Shown here: positions 5,503-10,991 of the stretch, piece by piece
Position numbering within the stretch: the first letter of the stretch is position 1
Layout: every line of letters starts with the position of its first letter
Notes under the pieces: generated by a model
Told to the model about the DNA's origin: nothing
The model's input: the letters and a program-made list of their open reading frames with translations, nothing else
Database searches by the model: none
Made by a program: the position numbers and the translations under genes
Source of the DNA: Planctomycetota bacterium
GTDB lineage: Bacteria; Planctomycetota; Phycisphaerae; UBA1845
Assembly: GCA_022561415.1 (NCBI GenBank)
Contig: JADFRH010000046.1
Coordinates: 1 to 10,991, forward strand
Reading direction: 5' to 3'
DNA: 10,991 bases

Positions 5503-7557
5503 ATGCGAACAAGGGGAGGGAAAATCCAACGGGGAAAAGCGACGGCAGGCGGTCTGCGTATGGCGCCTGCCATCTGCGCCGTGTTGCTTTGCCTTCGGGT
5601 CGCCCCGGAAACTCGCGGTGCAGAGCCACTCGTGGGCGCCGGCGAGCTGACGGCGCGTGCCGCTGAGTTGCTCCCGTCGCGGATCGTGGTGCGTCTAACC
5701 CCGCGCGCGATCGGGAGATCGGCCAAGAGCAGCCTCGCTCAGCCCCAATCCGCGAAGCTCCTGAGCTCCCACAAACATCGCCGCGAGGTTTGTTGGGGCG
5801 ATCACCACGACAAGTCTCGAGCGCGATCGCGCGTTCACCATGGTGTGACCATGCCGATCGGCGTGACGGAAGAGTTCGCGACCGTCTGCGACGGTTGGGG
5901 CATCGCCGGCGTCAAGCCTCTTTACGCACACCGGTTCATGAACCCGGAGGTGGCGGCGCGCGTCGGCCTGGACCGAACGTTCGTCGTGGACGTTCCACCG
6001 GGCGCGGACGCGGCCGCCATGGCGGCGGACTTCGCCAAGCTCACCAACGACGTCGAAACCGTGTCGGTCGATTCGATCGCCGTGGCCGCGCAGTTTATCC
6101 CCGACGATGCGCTGTTCGACCGCCAGTATGGCATGAACAACATGGGGCAAAGCGTTTCGGGCTGTCCGAGCGGAGCCGTGCCGGATGCGGACATCGACGC
6201 CCCTGAGGCCTGGGATATTCACACCGGCGATCTCGGAACCGTGACCATTGCGATTGTCGACTCGGGCGTAACGCCGCACGCCGAATTCGCCGGGCGAATG
6301 GTCGCGGGGATGAATATGATCAACAATGACCCGTTGCTTACGGACGATGATTGCCCTCACGGAACGCTTGTGGCCGGGGTCGCTGCGGCGGAGGGTGGCA
6401 ACGGCATCGGTGTCGCGGGCGTGACGTGGGGCGCCAACATCATGCCGGTGAAGGTTCTACAGGGCTTCGGATTCGATTGCATCGGTAGCAGAACGAACGT
6501 GGCCAGGGGGATTGTCTGGGCGGTCGATCACGGTGCGGACATCTGTAATGTGAGCATTGAAATCCTCGAAGGCGCAGAGGACTTGGAACTTGCTGTCATC
6601 TACGCCGTCGAGAGCGGAGTCCTCGTGGTTAGTGCGGTGGGTAACAATCCCTCCGCAGGAGACCACGTCGTTCGGTTCCCGGCCGCGTACTCCGGCAGCA
6701 TGGCGATAAGCGCCACGGACAACCGGGACCAGCTCGCGTGGTTCTCGAGATACGGTAACGAGGTGGACGTCGCGGCGCCGGGCGGGTGTATTTGGTCCAC
6801 ATCCAACGACGGCGGATACACGCAGTTGAGCGGGACATCGTTTTCCGCCCCGCACGTGAGCGGCTTGGCCGCGCTGCTCAAGTCGCTGGACCCGACGCTG
6901 ACCAACATCGAGCTTCGGAATCTGATCACGTCGACGGCCGATGATCTGGGCGCGGCAGGGTGGGACTCCCAGTTCGGGTTCGGGCGAATCAACGCGTACA
7001 GCGCGGTGCTTCAGGCGGGCGACCCGCGGATTCTCACCAGCGATCCGCCGGACGGCGCGATCGACGCACGACAACCGGTTCAGCCCGACGGATCGCCCAA
7101 CGAACTCGGTTTCAACGTTTGGCAGTGGATCGATCTTACGTTTCCTGCAAGCACAACGAGCCTTGCCGCCGGCGACTTTTCCATTACGGAAGATCCCGAT
7201 ACCGGCGTGGAACTGAGAATCTCAACGGTCTTTTCCAAACCCAACTTCTTCCGAGTGCTATTCAACCGGCAGCTTTCGGTCGGATCCTGGACGACGATCA
7301 CGCATCTGGACAGCGGCACGTCGGTGCGCCTGGGCCTGCTGCCCGGCGATGTTGACGGTGACGGAATCGTTAGCATCCCGGATCTCACGGCCGCCGTGAG
7401 AGCGTTGGACGGACAGATAGGCCCCCTTCCCCTCTGGTCGACCGATCTGAATCGATCCGGCGCGACCACGGCTCAGGACCTGCTCCGCGAGGTGGATCTG
7501 CTCAGCGGCGTCGTCGGCGTTTACGATGCATTCCTCGGCGCGTCCCTTCCCCCGTAG
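5503..7557 (+). CDS. Secreted subtilisin-like (S8) serine protease with C-terminal dockerin-like domain
   Basis: Counting from ATG 5503 (684 residues), a basic leader and hydrophobic segment (APAICAVLLCL) ending near TRGAEP form a signal peptide. An N-terminal prodomain-like region spans roughly 40-235. The S8 catalytic domain spans roughly 235-505 and has a complete site: Asp253 (IVDSGV), His286 (PHGTLVAG), oxyanion Asn381 (SAVGNN) and Ser446 (GTSFSAPHVSG). A beta-rich domain (about 510-610) follows, then two EF-hand-type loops, DVDGDGIVSIPD (616) and DLNRSGATTAQD (648), typical of a type I dockerin. The product should be an exported endopeptidase, perhaps tethered through a cohesin partner. 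The start is uncertain: ATGs at 5467, 5503 and 5560 are all in frame. 5560 has AGGCGG 7 bases upstream but no basic n-region. 5503 gives a better signal peptide. It has its own promoter. Confidence 0.9.
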   Translation: MRTRGGKIQRGKATAGGLRMAPAICAVLLCLRVAPETRGAEPLVGAGELTARAAELLPSRIVVRLTPRAIGRSAKSSLAQPQSAKLLSSHKHRREVCWGDHHDKSRARSRVHHGVTMPIGVTEEFATVCDGWGIAGVKPLYAHRFMNPEVAARVGLDRTFVVDVPPGADAAAMAADFAKLTNDVETVSVDSIAVAAQFIPDDALFDRQYGMNNMGQSVSGCPSGAVPDADIDAPEAWDIHTGDLGTVTIAIVDSGVTPHAEFAGRMVAGMNMINNDPLLTDDDCPHGTLVAGVAAAEGGNGIGVAGVTWGANIMPVKVLQGFGFDCIGSRTNVARGIVWAVDHGADICNVSIEILEGAEDLELAVIYAVESGVLVVSAVGNNPSAGDHVVRFPAAYSGSMAISATDNRDQLAWFSRYGNEVDVAAPGGCIWSTSNDGGYTQLSGTSFSAPHVSGLAALLKSLDPTLTNIELRNLITSTADDLGAAGWDSQFGFGRINAYSAVLQAGDPRILTSDPPDGAIDARQPVQPDGSPNELGFNVWQWIDLTFPASTTSLAAGDFSITEDPDTGVELRISTVFSKPNFFRVLFNRQLSVGSWTTITHLDSGTSVRLGLLPGDVDGDGIVSIPDLTAAVRALDGQIGPLPLWSTDLNRSGATTAQDLLREVDLLSGVVGVYDAFLGASLPP

Positions 7558-7620
7558 CGAATCCCACGAACACACATCCCCCGGCGACCTCATGGGCAGT
7601 CAGCCCGCACGCGGACTGTC

Positions 7621-7630
7621 GACGATCGTC
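7621..7630. repeat. 10-bp palindrome GACGATCGTC downstream of the subtilase
   Basis: A perfect self-complementary 10-mer in the gap between the subtilase and the dehydrogenase gene. Its left neighbourhood also holds CAGTC (7597-7601) and GACTG (7614-7618). No T-run follows, so it is not a convincing terminator. Function unknown. Confidence 0.25.
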
Positions 7631-7644
7631 CGCATCGTGTATGT

Positions 7645-7696
7645 TGTGGCACCGGCATAGTACCGGTGTCTACCCGGGCTGAACGTCCGGGCCACA
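7645..7696. repeat. Cloverleaf-like palindromic element before the dehydrogenase gene
   Basis: An outer stem TGTGG/CCACA (7645-7649, 7692-7696) encloses two hairpins. The first is CACCGG-catagta-CCGGTG (7650-7668). The second is CCCGGGC-tgaac-GTCCGGG (7673-7691, with one G-T pair). The three-stem layout with GTGGC and GCCAC ends looks like a mobile REP-type intergenic element of the kind common in planctomycete-like genomes. It ends 35 bases before the start codon at 7732. The compensating stems are seen directly; family membership is inferred. Confidence 0.55.
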
Positions 7697-7731
7697 CAGT
7701 TTTGTTCTACAACGAGCACAGGAACTCGACC

Positions 7732-9282
7732 ATGCTGCCTCCGTTTTCACCGGAACCCTACGTCGATTTCAATCGGGACGAGCCGCGCCGCAAGATGGTG
7801 GCCGCACTGAACGAAGTGAAGGCCCAACTCGGCAAGAGCTATCCGCTTTGGATCGATGGGCAATCACTGAGCCCGTCGGAGACTTTCACCTCAGTCAGCC
7901 CCGCGAACCCCGACTTGGTCATAGGCATTATGGCCAAGGCCAATGTCGATCTGGCGGATCGGGCCGTACGCACTGCGGCCGAGGCGTTCAAGAGCTGGAG
8001 CCGGTTCGAGCCCGACGCGCGAGCCCGCATTCTCATCAAGGCCGCAGCGATCATGCGCCGCCGCGTCTACGAGCTGTCGGCCTGGATGTGTTTTGAGGAG
8101 AGCAAGGCCTGGATCGAAGCGTACGCCGACGCGTGCGAGGCGATCGACTTCCTCGATTTCTACGGCCGGGAGATGATGCGGCTGGGCGGCGCGCGTTCGG
8201 TAACACCGTTCGATGGAGAGGAAAACGAGGTTCGGTACATGCCGCTGGGTGTCGGGGTGGTGATCCCGCCGTGGAATTTTCCGTTGGCGATCGCCGCGGG
8301 CATGACGACCGCCGCCCTGGTGACGGGCAACACGGTCGTGCTCAAGCCGGCCAGCACCTCGCCGGTGGTGGCGGCGAAGTTCGTTGAGATCATGCACGAG
8401 GCCGGTCTGCCCAGGAACGTGCTGAACTTCCTGCCCGGTCCGGGCGGGTCGGTCGGCGACGCCTTGGTGTGCCACCCGCTAACGCGCTTTATTTCGTTCA
8501 CCGGTTCGCGTGAGGTCGGCACGGGCATATTCGCCAAGGCAGCACAGGTTCAAGAGGGGCAGATTTGGCTCAAGCGGACGGTCTTGGAAATGGGCGGCAA
8601 GAACTGCATTGTGGCGGACGAGACGGCCGACGTGGCCGCCGTCGCTGAAGGCGCGGTGGCCGCGGCGTTTGGATTCCAGGGGCAAAAGTGCTCGGCGTGC
8701 AGCCGGTTGATTGTTCATGCGGACATCTACGACGACGTGCTCGAACGTGTTGTGGCGCGAGCTCGCGAGCTGACGGTGGGCGACACAACCGGCAAGGAAA
8801 ACCTCTCGATGGGTGCCGTGATTGACTCATCCGCACACAAGAAGATCAACGACTACATCAAAATCGGCAAGGGTGAGGGTCGAGCGGTACTGGCCGACGG
8901 CAAGATCCCCGACAAGGGCTACTTCGTGCCGCCGACGATCATCGCCGACGTCGATGCGAACGCCCGCATCGCCCAGGAGGAGATCTTCGGACCGGTGCTG
9001 GCGGTCATCAAGGTCAAGGATTTCGACGAGGGGCTCGCGGTGGCCAACGGAACGGAATACGGGTTGACCGGGGCGCTCTATTCCAACGATCGCCTGCGCC
9101 TCGAGCGCGCCCGGCACGAGTTCCACGTCGGCAATCTCTATCTCAATCGAAAGTGTACCGGGGCGCTCGTCGATGTTCAGCCGTTCGGCGGGTTCAACAT
9201 GTCCGGCACCGACTCGAAGGCGGGCGGCCGTGATTACCTCCCGCTGTTCATGCAGGCCAAGACCATCTGCGAAAAGTGGTAA
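7732..9282 (+). CDS. pruA: 1-pyrroline-5-carboxylate dehydrogenase (L-glutamate gamma-semialdehyde dehydrogenase)
   Basis: A protein of 516 residues, the length of stand-alone RocA/PruA enzymes. It oxidises glutamate gamma-semialdehyde (from P5C) to glutamate with NAD+, the last step of proline breakdown and of the arginine/ornithine route, in the cytosol. Aldehyde dehydrogenase landmarks are intact: IPPWNFP with Asn182, FTGSREVG for cofactor binding, LEMGGKN with Glu286, and FQGQKCSACSR with nucleophile Cys320. The P5CDH-type ending VQPFGGFNMSGTDSKAGGRDYL is present; it differs from generic aldehyde dehydrogenases. The ATG at 7732 is chosen because it has AGGA 8 bases upstream and begins the family-like N-terminus. 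A longer frame from a GTG at 7666 would translate the palindromic element and is rejected. No proline dehydrogenase gene is in the window. The MgtC-like gene follows after 28 bp, so the two are probably co-transcribed. Confidence 0.93.
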   Translation: MLPPFSPEPYVDFNRDEPRRKMVAALNEVKAQLGKSYPLWIDGQSLSPSETFTSVSPANPDLVIGIMAKANVDLADRAVRTAAEAFKSWSRFEPDARARILIKAAAIMRRRVYELSAWMCFEESKAWIEAYADACEAIDFLDFYGREMMRLGGARSVTPFDGEENEVRYMPLGVGVVIPPWNFPLAIAAGMTTAALVTGNTVVLKPASTSPVVAAKFVEIMHEAGLPRNVLNFLPGPGGSVGDALVCHPLTRFISFTGSREVGTGIFAKAAQVQEGQIWLKRTVLEMGGKNCIVADETADVAAVAEGAVAAAFGFQGQKCSACSRLIVHADIYDDVLERVVARARELTVGDTTGKENLSMGAVIDSSAHKKINDYIKIGKGEGRAVLADGKIPDKGYFVPPTIIADVDANARIAQEEIFGPVLAVIKVKDFDEGLAVANGTEYGLTGALYSNDRLRLERARHEFHVGNLYLNRKCTGALVDVQPFGGFNMSGTDSKAGGRDYLPLFMQAKTICEKW

Positions 9283-9301
9283 CGCCGCGTCAGGTGATAA
9301 C

Positions 9302-9307
9302 AGGTGA
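9302..9307 (+). promoter_or_regulatory. Ribosome binding site of the MgtC-like gene
   Basis: AGGTGA ends 3 bases before the GTG at 9311. The same CAGGTGA word occurs 11 bases upstream (9291-9297), making a short tandem duplication across the junction with the previous gene. It supports the GTG start. Confidence 0.45.
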
Positions 9308-9310
9308 CCC

Positions 9311-9985
9311 GTGGATATCTCGTTGCTAGCTGATTCCTATCTTCCCGCGGGCGATCACGCCATCCGGGTTGGCGTGGCCGTCGTGCTGGGCGGGCTGATC
9401 GGGCTGGAGCGCGAGGTTCGCGACAAGCCGGCAGGCTTTCGCACGATCGTTCTGCTCTGCGTCGGCGCATGCCTGTTCACAATCGTTTCCGAGCTGGCCG
9501 GGGGACGCGACGGCGAGAGCACGCGCATTGCGGCCCAGATCGTAAGCGGCATCGGCTTCCTCGGCGCCGGTGCGATCCTGCGCGATCGGGCGAGCGTCAT
9601 CGGACTCACGACGGCCGCGACGATTTGGGCGGTGGCGGCCGTGGGCATGGCGGCCGGGTACGGCTTTCTCGGCTTTGCCACCGTGGGCACGGTGATTATC
9701 CTGGTCGCGCTGATTGTCTTCGACGCGGTCGAAAACTGGATCGGCGATCTTCGCGACGTGCAGGAATACCGCATCGTCACGGAGAACAGCGAAGACACGC
9801 CCGATCGCCTGTACGAGATGATTGCGGACCTCGGGCTTAGTATCCGAAAGCGTACTTGCTTCGAGGAAGGCTCGGCCGTCGTGTTCTACATCGTGGCCAT
9901 GGGCTCCAAGAGCAACCACGACCGACTTCGCCGAGCGCTGCTCCGCTCCGACGAATACTCGCTACGCGAAGCCCGGCAGAGTTGA
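9311..9985 (+). CDS. MgtC/SapB family membrane protein
   Basis: A protein of 224 residues starting at GTG. The N-terminal half holds the MgtC signature in order: VVLGGLIGLEREVRDKPAGFRT (about 24-45), LLCVGACLFTIVSE, QIVSGIGFLGAGAILRD (about 76-92), and GLTTAATIWAVAAVGMAAGYG (about 98-118). It forms about four to five membrane segments, the last being TVGTVIILVALIVF. A soluble C-terminal domain of about 80 residues (from about 145) resembles the ACT-like tail of MgtC. In pathogens MgtC supports growth at low magnesium and inhibits the F-type ATP synthase. In free-living bacteria the role of SapB-type members is mostly unknown. The ribosome binding site AGGTGA lies just upstream. It follows the dehydrogenase gene by 28 bp on the same strand, with no functional link obvious. 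Confidence 0.9.
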   Translation: MDISLLADSYLPAGDHAIRVGVAVVLGGLIGLEREVRDKPAGFRTIVLLCVGACLFTIVSELAGGRDGESTRIAAQIVSGIGFLGAGAILRDRASVIGLTTAATIWAVAAVGMAAGYGFLGFATVGTVIILVALIVFDAVENWIGDLRDVQEYRIVTENSEDTPDRLYEMIADLGLSIRKRTCFEEGSAVVFYIVAMGSKSNHDRLRRALLRSDEYSLREARQS

Positions 9986-9996
9986 AAGCATTGGGA

Positions 9997-10031
9997 TCCC
10001 CCATCCTTTTCCTTTGGAAAAGGATGGGGGA
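9997..10031. terminator. Perfect 16-bp hairpin between convergent genes (possible bidirectional terminator or repeat element)
   Basis: Sixteen bases (9997-10012) pair perfectly with 10016-10031 around a TTT loop; the stem core is CATCCTTTTCC. It lies 11 bases after the MgtC-like stop and between two convergent genes, where a terminator would sit. No T-run follows on either strand, so classic intrinsic termination is not shown. A dispersed repeat element is an alternative. Confidence 0.45.
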
Positions 10032-10053
10032 CGGATGCCGGATTCGCGCGTCC

Positions 10054-10073
10054 CCCACCTCTGAAGAGGTGGG
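10054..10073. repeat. Second hairpin next to the citrate synthase stop
   Basis: CCCACCTC-TGAA-GAGGTGGG, an 8-bp stem with a tetraloop (or 9 bp with a 2-base loop), followed by GGGCCACCC. It ends 12 bases before the stop codon of the convergent gene. The GGGCCAC tail matches the end of the element at 7645-7696, which suggests a related class of intergenic palindromes. Confidence 0.45.
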
Positions 10074-10084
10074 CCACCCAGACC

Positions 10085-10991
10085 CTATCGCTCTTCGATT
10101 CGGGTAACTTTGCGCTCGGCCGGGCCGACGTAGTTGCTTAGCGGGCGATAGATCCGGTTGTTGCCGGTCTGCTCGATGTAGTGGGCAGCCCAGCCCGTGA
10201 TGCGGCTGCACACGAACAACGGCGTGTAGAGATCGAGCGGCAGGTCCATCAGGTAATACGTCAGGCCGCAGGGGTAATCGACGTTCGGGTAGATCGGTCG
10301 CTCTTTGTTGACGATCGGGTCCATGATGGCATCGTAGATCGCAAGTAAATCCTCACGGCCCTTGACGACCGCGAGCTTTCGCACTTCGACGTCAAGAATT
10401 CTCGCGCGGTGGTCGCCGTTCTTGTAAACACGATGGCCAAAGCCCATGATCCGCTCTTTGCGAATGAGCGCTTCGCGGACCCACTTACCCGCCTCTTGTG
10501 GCGATTTGAACTGAAGAATCAACTCGATCGCACGCTCGTTCGCCCCACCGTGCAGCGGCCCTTTCAACGCTCCGATCGCGCCCACGATCGCCGAGGTCAT
10601 GTCCGATCCGGTGGAGGCGATCACGCGATTGGTGAACGTGCTGGCATTGAAATCATGCTCCGCGTAGAGCACCAACGTCAGATCGAGGATCTTCGTCGAT
10701 AGTTCGTCCGGATCGGTACCGTGGAACATATAGAGCATCTGTGCGGCGTGAGACAGGCCGGGCTTGGGCTCCACCGGCTCCTTGCCGTTCACCAGACGGT
10801 AGCGAGCAGCCACAACGTCGGACGCAACGGCAAGCAACCATACCGATCGACGGCGAAGCTCCTCCACCGATTGCCCGGGCGCGGGATCGAAATGACTCGC
10901 CATGGAGACTCCCGTCCGCAGTACCGACATCATCGGCGCGGAACGTGGAATCGTACGAATCATGTCGACGACCTCCGTCCGCAATCCGTGG
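10085..10991 (-). CDS. Citrate synthase / 2-methylcitrate synthase family, N-terminus cut by window edge
   Basis: About 300 C-terminal residues are present; the frame is open to the right edge (reading HGLRTEVVDMIRTIP), so roughly 70-90 N-terminal residues are missing compared with the usual 370-390. Citrate synthase landmarks are complete. They include AEHDFNASTF, the first catalytic histidine in GPLHGGANE (codon at 10550-10552), the second in MGFGHRVYK, and the catalytic aspartate in NVDYPCG. The tail NNRIYRPLSNYVGP..R resembles the short bacterial citrate/2-methylcitrate synthases rather than the long hexameric type. The enzyme condenses oxaloacetate with acetyl-CoA (TCA cycle) or propionyl-CoA (methylcitrate cycle). 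The sequence alone does not settle which; no prpB, prpD or TCA neighbours are visible. It is convergent to the MgtC-like gene. Confidence 0.92.
   Translation of the reverse strand, partial: HGLRTEVVDMIRTIPRSAPMMSVLRTGVSMASHFDPAPGQSVEELRRRSVWLLAVASDVVAARYRLVNGKEPVEPKPGLSHAAQMLYMFHGTDPDELSTKILDLTLVLYAEHDFNASTFTNRVIASTGSDMTSAIVGAIGALKGPLHGGANERAIELILQFKSPQEAGKWVREALIRKERIMGFGHRVYKNGDHRARILDVEVRKLAVVKGREDLLAIYDAIMDPIVNKERPIYPNVDYPCGLTYYLMDLPLDLYTPLFVCSRITGWAAHYIEQTGNNRIYRPLSNYVGPAERKVTRIEER

Noticed and set aside
5695..6360. Minus-strand open frame of 221 codons opposite the subtilase
   Set aside because: It is an Arg/His/Val-rich shadow of the protease prodomain and catalytic start.
7666..7731. 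GTG start adding 22 residues to the P5C dehydrogenase
   Set aside because: It would translate the palindromic element; the ATG at 7732 has its own AGGA site and matches the family length.

Overview
The window is about 11 kb of GC-rich bacterial chromosome carrying nine protein-coding genes, two of them cut by the window edges. No rRNA, tRNA, CRISPR array, insertion sequence or phage gene is visible. Several traits together suggest an environmental member of the Planctomycetota, possibly Phycisphaerae-like. These are a secreted subtilase ending in a dockerin-like calcium domain, an adaptor with WC-x-EH cysteine motifs, a DUF1015 gene, and scattered short GC-rich palindromic elements ending in GGGCCAC. 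This placement is an inference from gene style and repeats, not from a marker gene.

Left part (1-2958, minus strand): a heavy-metal efflux operon read right to left. A small exported cysteine-rich protein comes first, then a CusC/TolC-type outer-membrane lipoprotein, then a CusB/CzcB-type periplasmic adaptor that runs off the left edge. The inner-membrane RND pump would be expected just beyond position 1. Both the small protein and the adaptor carry dense Cys/His/acidic motifs, so the operon seems to have two separate periplasmic metal-capture devices. A possible sigma70-like promoter and a 10-bp palindrome lie upstream, around 2970-3015.

Middle (3138-5284): a divergent pair. A DUF1015 family gene (minus strand) and a QueC-like gene (plus strand) share a 236-bp intergenic region. 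The QueC-like protein keeps the four-cysteine zinc site and the C-terminal body of 7-cyano-7-deazaguanine synthase. However, its ATP-pyrophosphatase loop reads SGGVKT instead of SGGxDS, so it is probably not an ordinary QueC.

Right part (5503-10991): a secreted subtilisin-like serine protease with a well-formed promoter; 1-pyrroline-5-carboxylate dehydrogenase followed closely by an MgtC/SapB-type membrane protein (likely co-transcribed); and, convergent to these, a citrate/2-methylcitrate synthase family gene whose start lies beyond the right edge. Hairpin elements sit in front of the dehydrogenase gene and between the two convergent genes. Another palindrome sits inside the coding sequence of the efflux adaptor.
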